A stretch of DNA of 64,000 bases from Rana temporaria (taxonomy: Eukaryota; Chordata; Amphibia; Anura; Ranidae): positions 138,152,642 through 138,216,641 of the forward strand of contig NC_053489.1 of assembly GCF_905171775.1 (NCBI RefSeq), in the 5' to 3' direction. Position 1 is the stretch's first letter. Each line of letters starts with the position of its first letter. Made by a program: the position numbers and the translations under genes. The notes below the pieces were generated by a model that was not told the DNA's origin, ran no database searches, and saw only the letters and a list, made by a program, of their open reading frames with translations. Below, in pieces: positions 12,031 through 23,422 of the stretch.

Positions 12031-12840
12031 CGAAAGGGACAAAACACACTTAGTAGAGAGAAATTGCTGCTCACCCCGAAAATGACGTCAGAGAAATTTT
12101 CCCCAGTGGGGTTTTTAGGCAGCTCAAGTAATGAGTTAGAATGCAATGTGTAAAAAAGGTTTATTGGGAATAACACAAAAGGAAGGATGGGGAGTATGGT
12201 TAAGACATAGGTTGCGGTAATACAAAAGCATTTAAAATTCCATAACTTTTTACAGCACACAACAGGTATTTATACAGCTTGATAAGTGTAAACATAGCAT
12301 ATACAAAAATAGAGTCTAACGCGTTTTGACCATAAAGGTCTTCTTCAGAGGTTTAAGTTGTGACTGAAAAAAAATGTGCAAAAAAATATTTATTAATTAT
12401 ATGTTTGTATCAACTGTTCCCCGCCCCAGCCCCATCTGTATATGGGCACTAGTGAAATAGAGGGGGGAGAGAAAAGATAAATGCACATAAAAATGAAAAA
12501 AAAAAGTAAAAACAGATATCAAAATCATCTTTACCAAGTAGAAGAGTATGAAACAGTCCAAATTAAGCTTCATCGTCGCAACAAAGGAGGCCCAGCTGGT
12601 TCCCTGGATGATGTTCCAACCTCAAGGTGCCCCCACACAGACGTCCCAAAGAGTTGCTGAGTGATCTGTGTGACTCTACAGGGGGTCACCGGATAAGGGG
12701 GCGAAGCCCAGCAAAGTGGTGGACAGGAAGGGAGAGAGCGGAGGGGGGGCGGGGAGTTTTGGCCTGCAGTAAAGTAATTAGAGGCATTCGTAAATTCAAT
12801 TTTAGTGGTGTGTATGTATATATATATATATATATCGCTA
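12030..12840. other. Intergenic, no gene recognised
   Basis: The block GCGAAAGGGACAAAACACAC at 12030 recurs at 15375. AACGCGTTTTGACC...TCTTCTTCAGAGG at 12320-12350 resembles the CGTTTCGG...CTTCGTCAGG repeat seen at 53420-53445. A short TA run lies at 12818-12834. Confidence 0.3.
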
Positions 12841-13845
12841 CCCCCGCAGGAGTCGCTGGTTGATTTTGGGATCGGCCTACTAAGTTACCCTGACGTTGTC
12901 TGGGGGTGTAGTTGTGAGAATGGCGGTAGTAAGCGAAGGTCCAGACAGCCAATAAAGGGTTTTTCAATGCTTTATTGTCCAGGCCAAACATGGCCAACAT
13001 CAACATAAGTTGGGAAGGTCAAGGTTGATGAAGGAAAGAAAGAGAACCTTGCGGTATCAGGCCTGGATATTAAATGGAGCAGTCAGTACTGCTCTGTATA
13101 GTACCAATTTTTTAACTAGTCGCCACTCTGCTTGGAGTGGGTAAAGTGCCTCCGGACAGACCCCTATGATAGGCCTGGCAGCCGAAGCGTCACTCTGAAT
13201 TAGCTGGGAGGAACGGGTCTCCCTCACAGACCCATCTCTAGGGCCTCTGCCACAGGCCAGTTTCAATAAAGGACTTAGGTGAATCAAGAGAGCGAATGCT
13301 CCCAGTAGACTTCTCTATATAGGGCCCCGGATAACAGCAAGCATACCTGTCAGTGGTCCGGATGCCCGATCCCAGACTGGGATTTCTCAACAGGCCCAGG
13401 AACCCAGTGAAGCACTGGGGTCCCCTTTTTCCTCCGGATGAGGATCGATGCAGGTTGCAGCTTTGGCCAGGTGGGCCGCGCCGGCGGGGTCCAAGGATGC
13501 GCATACCGTGAAGGTGGGTACCGCACCTGGAACGGGGACCCCGCAAAGATTTCTTAACACATGACCTCTGTCACAGATATACTCTCCCCCAGCATGCCCC
13601 GCGAGGGAAAAACTCCTCTAATTGGCTGCTGGGGAAAACTTGCTCTGCCAGAACCCCTCTGGCGCCAACTGCCGGCCAGGGGTGGTATTGCACCCCTGCA
13701 CCACAGACTGACCCAATGGACATTTCTGGAATGACAGAAGTTCCAAATTTCAAACAAACCACGAATGGGAGCAAAGTAACTCTCCCATTTCCCATTAACT
13801 TTAGCGTAGCGCCCATGCTGAAAGCAAGGGGGCGCTACATATATA
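12836..13845. repeat. Unclassified interspersed repeat of about 1 kb between two TA runs
   Basis: The left edge is CGCTACCCCCGCAGGAGTCG after a TA run and the right edge is AGGGGGCGCTACATATATA. Both edges share a GCTACCCCC or GTAGCGCCCCC-like motif, which may be a degenerate terminal repeat. The interior has CAAACATGGCCAACATC and other non-coding sequence. No protein domain was recognised. Classification is open. Confidence 0.35.
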
Positions 13846-14095
13846 ATATATATATATATATTTTTTTTTTTTTTAATTTTATTTATTTATTTATAAAGCA
13901 CATCTTGTATTACCGTAATTAATGGGATCCCATTAATGGCCAGCCCTGACAGATCCCACAAATTAAAATTAGTTGAAAATAAATAAGACTAAATATGTTA
14001 CAGTAACATGGTATTTTTCTAAAAAAGCATCAGCAAACACTGAATATTGACACATACAAAAGAGCTCAAACTTTACATTGTGCAATAAAAACATG
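13846..14095. other. AT-rich intergenic segment
   Basis: A TA run and a T-run lie at 13838-13875, followed by unique-looking AT-rich DNA to the next MITE. No gene is seen. Confidence 0.4.
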
Positions 14096-14813
14096 GGGCC
14101 AGATTCACAAAGAGATACGACGGTGTATCTACAGATACACCATCGTATCTCTGACGTAAACTGGTCCTATCTATGCACCTGATTCATAGAATCAGATACG
14201 CATAGATAGGGCTAAGATCTGACAGGTGTAACTGTGTTACAATGTCGGATCTTTTTTTCAATTTAAAAATGGCGCCGGGGGCGTTCCCGCTGATTTACGA
14301 TAAATAATATCTAAATCAGCGAGATACGCAAATTCACGAACGTACGTGGACCCGACGCAGTCTTCTTACGACGTTTCCGTAGCGGCGTACCCGTCGTATA
14401 CTTACCCCTGCTTTCATCAGGCGCAGCCAATGTTAAGTATAGCCGACGTTCCCGCGTCGAATTTAAATTTTTTAACGTCGTTTGCGTAAGTTCTAGAATA
14501 CGGATGGACGTCGTTTACGTAAGCGTCGAAACCACTGACGTCCTAGCGACGTCAGTGGGAGCAATGCACGCCGGGAAATTCCCCGGACGGCGCATGCGCA
14601 TTTAAATCGGCGCGGGAACGCGCCTGATTTAAATAGTACACTCCCCTAGCCGCGGAATTTGAATTCCGCCGGGGGATTTAGGATCCGCCGTCGCAAGTTT
14701 GGAGGTAAGTTGGTTGTGAATTAGCCACTTGCCTCCTAAACTTGCGGGAGCGGATCTTAATTCACGTAGATCGAGTGGATCTATGGATCCGCTGAGCTAC
14801 GTGAATCTGGCCC
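14096..14813 (+). mobile_element. Harbinger-like foldback MITE (GGGCCAGATTCAC terminus), 718 bp
   Basis: The left end GGGCCAGATTCACAAAG and the right end GCTACGTGAATCTGGCCC are inverted repeats. The interior contains ACTGACGTCCTAGCGACGTC and TTACGTCGT-type blocks also found at 19090-19748 in opposite orientation. The right terminus is the same as the end of the Myb-bearing element at 2314. It is non-coding. Confidence 0.8.
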
Positions 14814-15863
14814 AAAATATGTGGAAACTCAAAGGAGAAGAGAATCAAGCAATCTCGTCTCTTCTCATGAGTGGGCAATGAGAGCAGTGACCACATGGAA
14901 AAGTGCCAAGCACCGAATAGTGCCTTTCTCTCTTTGGAGCATTTAGTACTCGCTCTGGACCAACCGATCATTGGATCGAGGTAGCATGTTTGAATATAGT
15001 TGACGGATACTTGGAAATAAATGAATTCACTTTTCGATCATCCGTTAGAATGGTCCAGTTTGTGTAAAAAAATATAATAATTATATCCGTGAAAGAATCC
15101 AACATGCCAATAGAGCGAGGATTTTATTTAAAATCGAATGTGGCTTATGGGTTAAGGATGAAATTTACATTTCAACCTGATCATCTTGTTCAAAGGCAGT
15201 TTCATGCGTTTGCATGAGACTATTCTATTTATTGCCCTAGTACATAATTATGATGATGGGCAAGTAAATTACACGACAGTAAAAAGAAATCGATCAAGTA
15301 CCAATACCAAGCAGCTCGTGCCTTATCTCTACTGTGTTTATAGGGGAGCGGGTGTTAAACCACCCAATATATATGCGAAAGGGACAAAACACACGTAGTA
15401 GAGAGAAATCGCGCATGCACGGCCATGTCGTGTTTGCGTGATGTCGTCATCACGTTACGCTGGCGTATGCGGAAGCGACGGCAGTGGCCGACGCTGATTT
15501 GGCGTCCACACACGCCGAGGGGATCACCTCAGTGATCCGCCTATGGCGAATAGGTGACGCTAGGCAGGTGCGGGTTGGGAGGGATTCCCCAGCCCCATGG
15601 GGGTTAAAAAGGGATGGGGCGTATACCGTGTTTGGCCACTAATTGGGACCATTAGAAATTCCCCAGCCCCATGTTACTCTCCCAGAGGACCTTGGTATCT
15701 TCAGGAGAGCAGACACTATCCCCTCAGGGTAAGCCCAGACCTAGCTACCTTCATCCTTAATCCACCTTACGCTGGTAATTTATCTCAATCAATCCCTTCT
15801 CATTAATTGCAGATTGGGAATATGCTATCACTGAATTCCAATGTTTCTTTTCCTTGAAACTTG
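14814..15863. other. Intergenic, no gene recognised
   Basis: Positions 14814-15370 show no recognised repeat or gene. From 15375 a block shared with 12030 begins, followed by CpG-containing sequence with inverted CCCCAGCCCCATG copies at 15588 and 15662. Short open frames here have no recognisable domain. Confidence 0.3.
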
Positions 15864-17062
15864 GGGGCAGATCCACAAAGATCTTCCCCGGCGTACCGTA
15901 TCTGAGATACGCTACGCCGCCGTACCTTACTGCAGTTTGGTTCGAATTCATAAAGATTTTGCGCCGTAAGTTACGGCGGCGTAGTCTATCTCTCGCGGTG
16001 TAACAGTGCCTAATTCAAATCGGCGAGTAGGGGGGCGTGTTTCATTTAAATGAAGCGCGTCCCCGCGCTAAACGAACTGCGCATGCGCCGTCCCTAAATT
16101 TCCCGCCGTGTATTGCGCTGTTTTGACGTGGACATAAATTACGTCCATCCCGATTCACAGACGACTTACGCAAACTAAAAAAATTTTTTTTTAATTAAAT
16201 GCGGGAACGACGGCCATACTTAAAGCGGGAGTTCACCCAATTAGGTTTTTTTTTCTCTTTTCCCCTTAGATGCATGCTCGTTTTGTCTAGGGGAATCGGC
16301 TAGTTGTTTTAAAATATGAGCTGTACTTACCGTTTACGAGATGCATCTTCTCCGTCGCTTCCGGGTATGGGTCTTCGGGAGCGGGCGTTCCTTCTTGATT
16401 GACAGTCTTCCGAGAGGCTTCCGACGGTCGCATCCATCGCGTCACTCGTAGCCGAAAGAAGCCGAAAGTCGGTGCGGCTCTATACTGCGCCTGCGCACCG
16501 ACGTTCGGCTTCTTTCGGAAAATCGTGACGCGATGGATGCGACCGTCGGAAGCCTCTCGGAAGACTGTCAATCAAGAAGGAACGCCCAGTCCCGCAGCCC
16601 ATACCCGGAAGCGGCAGAGAAGATGCATCTCGTAAACTGTAAGTACAGGTCATATTTTAAAACAACTAGCCGATTCCCCTAGACAAAACGAGCATTCATC
16701 TAAGGGGAAAATGTGTTCTCTATGGGTGAACCTCCGCTTTAACATAGCAGGTTTAACTATATGCCACAAAACAGCAGCTGTAACTATACGCCGAAAAAAG
16801 CCGACTAGAGACGACGTAAAAAAATCCGACGGCCGCTCGTACGTTCCTGGATCGTCGGAAATAGCTAATTTGCATACTCGACGTGAACGACACCCAGCAG
16901 ACGCCGAAAAATTTCATCTTAGATCCGAAGAGGTACGCCTGTCAGATCTAACCCAGATGCTGTCGTATCTTGTTTTGAGGATTCAAAGATACGACGCAAA
17001 ATTTTAAAGTACGCCGGCGTATCAGTAGATACGCCGGCGTACTCGCTTTGTGGATCTACCCC
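15864..17062 (-). mobile_element. Harbinger-like MITE (GGGGCAGATCCAC terminus) with a nested insertion
   Basis: The ends GGGGCAGATCCACAAAG and CTTTGTGGATCTACCCC are inverted repeats, flanked by a direct TTG at 15861-15863 and at 17063-17065. This matches the 3-bp target duplication of Harbinger elements. A second element was inserted at 16220-16742. The related uninterrupted copy is at 54771-55484. Confidence 0.8.
16220..16742. mobile_element. TTAAAG-ended MITE with a very long palindrome, nested
   Basis: TTAAAGCGGGAGTTCACCC on the left pairs with GGGTGAACCTCCGCTTTAA on the right, and nearly the whole element folds back. The arms contain TTCCGACGGTCGCATCCATC on one side and its complement on the other. 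TTAA is duplicated at both edges. The empty site CATACTTAACATTG is still visible in the sister host element near 55137. A related copy is at 43596-43968. Confidence 0.8.
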
Positions 17063-17690
17063 TTGGTCTTTATTGAATCTTTTGTCCATACTCTAAAGAT
17101 TTTCTCACTACTTGTGACAACCAAGGTAACACTCTTTTTTATTTATTTCTCTCACTTGTCATTCTCACTTGCATATCATTTCCTTTTTTCCACTCTCACT
17201 TCCTCCTCACATTTCATTCTTATTTTCCATCCACACACTGCAATCACATCACCTCCCTCTCCTTTTCATTCGCAGCATTTGTTTTTCAGTCTTTTGTTTC
17301 ACATTTTTCCGCTTTTCACCAGTAATTTTTTCACTCATTCCTCACACACATTCATCACTCACTTACTTGCCTTCGTTGCTTGTTTTTCTTTTTCCTTCCC
17401 CTGCTGTCTGTCCCTCTCTTACCCTCTTTCCACCTTCCTCACTTTTCCTTCTTTTCTTTTTTCCTTTTCCTTACACACACTGTCCTCATTTGTTGGTTAA
17501 CCCCGTTCACTCCAGCTTATCACACACACTTCATTATGTTCCTTTTCACCCCATCCATTTTTACTCTTCCATGTCCCCCTCCCTTATTCCCATTCTCACT
17601 TCCTTTTTCCTACCCCTCCCTTTCCTCTAGCCTCTTATGCACTTGCACTTTATCACTTACTATTCCACCGCTTTTTTTGGGCTCACGGGA
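17063..17690. repeat. Pyrimidine-rich low-complexity tract
   Basis: From about 17130 to 17670 the plus strand is dominated by C and T (TTTCCTTTTTTCC, TCTCACTTCC and similar) with few purines. The open frames here are Phe/Ser/Leu/Pro-rich low-complexity translations. No gene is supported. Confidence 0.7.
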
Positions 17691-18290
17691 CAGGTACTCC
17701 TGATGGAGGTGAAGGGTACTCCTGATGGAGGTGAAGGGTAATCCTGATGGAGGTGACGGGTACTCCTGATGGAGGTGACGGGTACTCCTGATGGAGGTGA
17801 CTGGTACTTGGGTACTACTGATGGAGGTGACGGGTACTTGGGTACTACTGATGGAGGTGACGGGTACTTGGGTACTACTGATGGAGGTGACGGGTACTTG
17901 GGTACTACTGATGGAGGTGACGGGTACTTGGGTACTACTGATGGAGGTGACGGGTACTTGAATAATACTGATGGAGGTGACGGTACTCGGGTACTCCTGA
18001 TGGAGGTGACGGGTACTCGGGTACTCCTGATGGAGGTGACGGCACTCAGGTACTTCTGATGGAGGTGATGGGTACTCAAGTACTTCTGATGGAGGTGACG
18101 GTACTCAGGCACACCTGATGGAGGTGACGGTACTCAGGTACTTCTGATTGGAGGTGACGGTACTCAGGTACACCTGATGGGGGTGATGGGTACTCAGGTA
18201 CTCCTGATGGAGGTGAGGGTACTCGGGTACTCCTGATGGAGGTGACGGGTACTCAGGTACTTTTGATGGGGGGTGACGAGTACTCAGGTA
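17691..18290. repeat. Minisatellite, units of about 21 and 30 bp
   Basis: Repeated TGATGGAGGTGACGGGTACT with either CC or TTGGGTACTA between copies. The 30-bp form dominates at 17810-17970 and the 21-bp form at the left edge. The array is open on both strands as a repeat artefact. Confidence 0.9.
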
Positions 18291-19089
18291 CTCTGGGCAC
18301 AGTAGGTGACACTTTTACAATTGCAACACTGTAACTCCCTGTTTCTGATTTCTCCTCACACAGGATCGGTGTGTGAGGAGAAAGACACAGCAACAGCAGT
18401 TACAGTCTGCTTTGTTTACACTTGTGACCGGCTGTGATTGGACACAGCCGGTCACGTGGTAAAAAGCCAAATTTCATTAGCTCTTTACCCTGATCGGGGC
18501 TGGGCTATGTCCACGGGACGAGTCTCGTCCCCGATCGCCGCGCTCGAGCGGTGTGCACCACAGATGGAGGCAATGTGACCGGCTGTGATGGAATACAGCC
18601 GGTCACATAAACAAGAGAAGAGCGGCACAAACTGCTCCAGATCGGGGATGGGCTGTGCTGTGTGGGGTTGTGCTGTGTCCGAGGGACACGCCTTGTCCCC
18701 GATCACCGCGATGCAGGCCCCCAGGGGGCCACAGGAGCGGCGAGAAGCGGTGGACGTCATATGACGTCCACTCTGAAAGACAAAGGGTTCCTGCCAACGT
18801 CATTTGTCTATGGCGCGGTAAGGAACAGGTTAATTGAACAAGCTGGAGGTCTGTGTCCACTCTGCATATGCAGAACAGACATAGACACAACACACTCTAC
18901 TCTATGGGCCGTCCGATCCTATCCACCCAGATAGAAGGGGACGGATCCCCTTCTGTTTTTTTTTTGCAGATCGGATTGGAGATAGACGGGTGTAAACGGG
19001 CACAACTTATGTGAAAGGAGCCTAGGGCTGCTTTCATCCGGATGTGCTTCAGTTTACCCGCACCCTGGGTGCAGTGCAGTACACACATT
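18291..19089. repeat. CpG-rich interspersed repeat, no gene
   Basis: Contains GATCGGGGCTGGGCTATGTC and its near-copy GATCGGGGATGGGCTGTGCT, and the palindrome TGGACGTCATATGACGTCCA at 18750-18769. It ends near 18831 with GGAACAGGTTAA, which resembles a TTAA-target element edge. The left edge was not fixed. Confidence 0.4.
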
Positions 19090-19748
19090 GGGCCAGATTC
19101 ACGTAGATCAGCGGATCTTTAGATCCGCTCGATCTACCTGATTTAAGATCCGCTCCCGCAAGTTTGCGAGGCAAGTGGGTAATTCACAAACCACTTACCT
19201 CCAAACTTACCTCCCGCGCCAATTTAAATGAGCATGCGCCGTCCGCGGAATTTCCCGGCGTGCATTGCTCCCACTGACGTCACTAGGACGTCAGTGGTTT
19301 CGACGTGAGCGTAACTTGCGACGCGCGTGTTTCTGAATCGGCGTACAGAAAAACGACGTAAAAAAAATTAAAAGCGACGCGGGAACGACGGCTATACTTA
19401 ACATTGGCTGCGCCTCATAGAAGCAGGGGTAAGTATACGCCGGGAAAGCCGCTACGGAAATGTCGTAACAACACTGCGTTGGGTCCGCGTACGTTCGTGA
19501 AATTGCGTATCTCGCTGATTTACATATTATTCAACGTAAATCAGCGGGAACGCCCCCGGCGCCATTTTCAAAATGAAAATAAGATCCGACGGTGTAACAC
19601 AGTTACACCTGTCGGATCTTAGCCATATCTATGCGTAACTGATTCAATGAATCAGGCGCATAGATAGGACCAGTGTAAGCCAGTGTAAGTCAGAGATACG
19701 GCGGTGTATCAGGAGATACACCGTCATATCTCTTTGTGAATCTGGCCC
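19090..19748 (-). mobile_element. Harbinger-like foldback MITE, 659 bp
   Basis: GGGCCAGATTCACGTAGATC on the left and GTGAATCTGGCCC on the right. The interior blocks match 14096-14813 in reverse order, including CACTGACGTCACTAGGACGT and GTTACACCTGTCGGATCTTA. It is non-coding. Confidence 0.8.
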
Positions 19749-20738
19749 TTTGGCTTTCCTGCGGGTTAGCTGCACTTTGCCATAGACTTATATTGTTGCA
19801 GATGTACTGCACTTTCTGAAAGCACACCAAACCCGCAGGTAATAACAGAAGTCTGTGGCTCAGCAGTCCGGTAACCACTGCAGAACAGATATGTGTGAGG
19901 TTCTACAGCGCTACTAGTGATTAAATAATTATACCACCTAACCAATAAATAAATGAAAAAGCTGCAATTATAACGGTGAACTAAACCAAGCAAAGATATG
20001 TATGTGAATAATAATGCACTAAATCAACTGATCAAGTGAAGTGTCAACACATCAAAAATACTGGAGGAGAAGGACAATAATATACAAAGAATATACAAAG
20101 AAAAAGGAGTTCCACAATTCATTAATATATCATCCCTTGATGCTACAATCCCAGAGCAACTCAGCAACACCTTCCCGGACCACACATACACAATGTGTGG
20201 GATTCAGCAACTTGATGGTATGATAATCAAACTGGTCAGGTCAGAGTGTGCTTTCCACCAGGTATTCACGTGCTCAAATATGCAGGGAGAAAGGGAGAAA
20301 GGAAAGACCAATAGTGTAATACCGTAGATGGAATACTGGCGTCTCACAATACACAGAATATCACTCACGAATCCTCAGTAACATTAAGGCTGCAACGTAT
20401 GTGCGTGTGTGCTGCTCAGCTTGTCAGGCTCCTCATCCGGCACCTCCGTGTGTCCCGTCACTCAAGCTCCTCCCCCACGCGTATCGTCACTAGACACGTG
20501 ACTTATTCATGGGTCAATGTCAGAACAGCTATGCCCAAATATACACTGTGATTTTAGTAATAAACTTACCTTTAATAACGGTCTTCCATTCAGGTATCGC
20601 AGGCTGTTACTGTCCCAGGCAGAGCCCATTTGGAATCACTCCACCTGTGACAGGAGCCGGCTCTATACAGGCAGCATCGGCTTATGCAGCTCTTCTCCGT
20701 AGCTGCTTGCTTCATCTACCGCCAGCTTCATCCACAAC
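19749..20738. other. Intergenic, no gene recognised
   Basis: No domain-bearing open frame and no confident repeat edge was found. Sequence from about 20520 to 20738 continues after the hAT element that ends at 21682, so it is the interrupted host sequence. Confidence 0.3.
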
Positions 20739-21682
20739 CAGGGGCAGACTGAACATTCGGGCTGTCGGGCACTGCCCGAGGGCCCCATGCCACTAGGGGG
20801 CCCCATCAGGGTTGCCAGCCTCAGTAAAACCAGGGACAGTATGTAAAAATCGGTGTTTTTTTTTTTTAAATCCCAAGATTATAGCTGCCCCGCCTCTTCA
20901 GTACCTTTTCAGTGTGTGTATGTGTATTCTGTGTGTGTGTGTGTGTGTATATATACTGTGTGTGTATACCAGGGTTTGACAAATTTGCTTGGAATCTAGG
21001 AGCCAGCTAAAAAGTTAGGAGCCAGAAAATGTGCCCGTCCCGCCAAGCTCGCACGCAGAAGGTGAGGTATCACTGCGATTGGTAGAGCGAGAGCAATAAT
21101 TCTAGCCCTAGACCTCCTCTGTAACTCAAAACATGCAACCTGTAGAATTTTTTAAACGTCGCCTATGGAGATTTTAACGGGTAAAAGTTTGTAAAAATAT
21201 ATATATAATGTTTGGGGGCTCTAATTAGAGGGAAGGAGATGGCAGTGAAAACACAGTGAAAAACACATTAGAATTGCTGGATTGCTGTTTTACTTGTAAT
21301 GCCAACGGCCACCACAAGATGGCGCCAGATCACAGAGGGAAGCTTAGGCCTGCAAAAGACCGCAAAGCCGCGGCATCAATTACCGGCCGGCGCGAGCCCG
21401 CCATGATCGCATGGCGGGGGAGGTGGGGGCGCACGGAGACACAGGATCACTATTTCTTGTCGCAATTGCGACCGGGCGCCCGGATTTTGTTGAGCCCTGG
21501 TGTATACTGTGTGTGTATACTGTGTGTGTATATTGTGTGTCTGTGTGTGTATACTGTGTATGTATACTGTATGTGTGTATGTGTATACTGTGTATGTATA
21601 CTGTATGTGTGTGTGTGTGTATACTGTTCGGCCCCATAATCTCCTATTTCCGGGGGCCCTATGAGCTGTCAGTCTGCCCTTG
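20739..21682. mobile_element. hAT-type non-autonomous element with exact 8-bp target duplication
   Basis: CAGGGGCAGACTGA at the left and TCAGTCTGCCCTTG at the right are inverted repeats. They are flanked by identical TCCACAAC (20731-20738 and 21683-21690). An 8-bp duplication and CAGGG ends are the hAT signature. Inside are a TG/TATACTGTG microsatellite (20920-20970 and 21500-21632) and a block at 21040-21200 that is shared, inverted, with 58010-58180. The interior probably contains further insertions. Confidence 0.8.
21500..21632. repeat. TG-rich microsatellite with TATACTGTG units
   Basis: Irregular repeats of GTGTGTATACT and ATGTATACTGT. Both strands show Cys/Tyr/Val or Thr/His-rich open frames that are repeat artefacts. 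Confidence 0.85.
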
Positions 21683-21690
21683 TCCACAAC

Positions 21691-22063
21691 ACTAATGCTC
21701 TGGGATGGCAACCTGCAATCTGTGCTTGCCAACCCATCATCCCAGAATAGGAGGTCGTGGGCCACATTAGAGGGCTCCGCCCTTGTATATGTGCCACTGC
21801 AGGATGGGAAAACCCTAGCCCCCAACTCATTGGCCCAGCTAACAGCTGCCTTTCCGAGTTCAGCCAAACATGGATATGGACCGGAGCGGAACCCAAACCC
21901 ATCCCGATTTTGTATGAGAGATAGAACTTTTGATTCACAGCGTTGAAAGTGCAGTGTTGGGGCTAAATAGAACCTTGAGTTTTACCAGCAGGATGGGACA
22001 CCCATCATTAGAGGTAGTTCACCATCCTACGCACACTTACGTACGTGCGATATTAGGAAAATG
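21691..22063. other. Intergenic, no gene recognised
   Basis: Continuation of the sequence interrupted by the hAT element at 20739-21682. No coding domain is seen before the DIRS element begins. Confidence 0.3.
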
Positions 22064-22253
22064 TATTCTTACCTGAAATTTTCTTTTCCTGTAGTCCGTA
22101 GGCGGCACACAATGGGTTAAGCCTTCTTCTAACCCCTAAAGGAAGAAAGAGCTAAACTAGCAGTGAGACAAGTTAGATTAAATGATTAACCATAGTGGGA
22201 CCACCTGTCCCCGCCCTATAAACTGCCCCCAAGAACACAGACACACGTATTTT
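22064..22253 (-). repeat. DIRS terminal inverted repeat (3' side of the element)
   Basis: Contains GGCACACAATGGGTTAAGCC and TTAACCATAGTGGGACCACC, which occur inverted at 27144-27334. Relative to the right copy, about 17 bases are missing after CCATAGTG. Confidence 0.85.
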
Positions 22254-22286
22254 ATGCAGCAATAGAGTAAATTTAATGGGAGGGAA

Positions 22287-22380
22287 AGCTGTGCCGCCTA
22301 CGGACTACAGGAAAAGAAAATTTCAGGTAAGAATAAATTTTCCTATTCCTGGTCGTCCTACGGCGGCACACAATGGGATT
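22287..22380 (-). repeat. DIRS internal complementary region
   Basis: GCCTACGGACTACAGGAAAA up to GTAAGAATAAATTTTCC is the inverted copy of 22064-22110. The adjacent CCTGGTCGTCCTACGGCGGC matches the right outer edge at 27303-27334. The two parts meet at TTCCTATTCC, the expected circle-junction sequence. Confidence 0.8.
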
Positions 22381-22414
22381 TGCAAAGCAGTGCAAAAAAG
22401 AAAAAAGGGGGGGA

Positions 22415-23422
22415 TCAATGGTTTAAGGCCGCCTGAAGCACTCTCGAGCCAAAGGCTACTACATCTATTCTGTAGTGCTTTATGAAGGTGTTCGGTGAAG
22501 CCCACGTCGCCGCCTTACAGATTTGGTCCATTGGAATATGATACCTCTCTGCCCAGGACGCAGCTGTAGATCTTGTAGAGTGAGCTTTTAGGAGAAGAGG
22601 GGAATCTTTGCCTTCTAAAAGGTAACAGTGTTTGATAGTGTCTCTTATCCACCTCGCCAGTGAAGATTTACTTGCTTTTTTCCCCTTGTTTGGCCCCTGG
22701 AATTGTAGAAACAGGGCCTCAGACTGTCTGAACACCGAGGTTCTCTGCAAGTAAGCAGAGATGATTCTCTTTACGTCCAAAAGGTGCAGGTTATCTTCAG
22801 ATCTATCTTTAAATACAGGCAACACAATTTCCTGATTGATGTTTGAGGAGGTGGAAACCTTGGGAAGGAAACCCGGCATAGTTCTTAGGACTACTGCGTC
22901 TGAAAGTAATCTGAGATAGGGTTCCTTGGATGACAGGGCCTGCAGTTCACTTATTCTTCTGGCGGACGTAATTGCTACCAGAAAGGTGCACTTGAATGTG
23001 AGGAACCTTAAGGACGAACTCTCCAGAGGCTCGAAGGGAGGTGACGTTAACCTTTTTAGTACTAAGGGCAAGCTCCAAGCTGGCAACGGTTTTTGGAAGA
23101 CTGGTCTTATTTTATTAATTGCCTTGAAAAACCTGCTGACGAGAGGAGTTTTTGAAAATATTCCGTTCAGGCAGGAGTTAATAGCAGTCAGCTGGACCCT
23201 TAGGGTGTTTGGCTTTAGGCCCTTTTGGAAGCCCTCTTGTAAAAATTGTAAGAGAGATGCTACCTGCTCAGGAGAGGATGAAGTCCTGGCGCACCAGGCA
23301 GAGTAGAGGGACCATACCCTGCCGTAGATTTTCAAGGTAGCAGGCTTCCTTGAAGCCATGAGGGTAGCTATAACCTCCTGCGACAGGCCTTGAGCTGTCA
23401 AGGATCTGAGTTCAAATTCCAT
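22415..23422 (-). CDS. DIRS tyrosine recombinase
   Basis: A likely start is the Met codon at 23422-23420 (MEFELRSLTAQGLSQ), overlapping the end of the upstream RT frame by about 25 bases, an arrangement common in DIRS elements. The protein is about 335 residues. It shows an N-terminal SAM-like region (KPATLKIYGRVWSLYSAWC) and then the catalytic half: the first Arg in TSARRISELQAL, the H-x-x-R box in KAHSTRSTAASWA and the nucleophile Tyr in FIKHYRIDV near the C-terminus. These are the R, H-x-x-R and Y residues of the phage-integrase-type fold. In DIRS elements this enzyme inserts a circular DNA copy without target duplication. The frame is open to its stop at 22415 with no break, so this domain looks intact. 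Confidence 0.85.
   Translation of the reverse strand: MEFELRSLTAQGLSQEVIATLMASRKPATLKIYGRVWSLYSAWCARTSSSPEQVASLLQFLQEGFQKGLKPNTLRVQLTAINSCLNGIFSKTPLVSRFFKAINKIRPVFQKPLPAWSLPLVLKRLTSPPFEPLESSSLRFLTFKCTFLVAITSARRISELQALSSKEPYLRLLSDAVVLRTMPGFLPKVSTSSNINQEIVLPVFKDRSEDNLHLLDVKRIISAYLQRTSVFRQSEALFLQFQGPNKGKKASKSSLARWIRDTIKHCYLLEGKDSPLLLKAHSTRSTAASWAERYHIPMDQICKAATWASPNTFIKHYRIDVVAFGSRVLQAALNH

Noticed and set aside
16287..16635. Mirror-image frames on both strands starting MTVFREASDGRIHRVT
   Set aside because: The same sequence is read from both arms of a palindromic MITE; there is no independent evidence of coding.
17048..17703. Phe/Leu/Ser-rich frames of 100-150 codons
   Set aside because: Pyrimidine-rich low-complexity DNA; several frames are open together.
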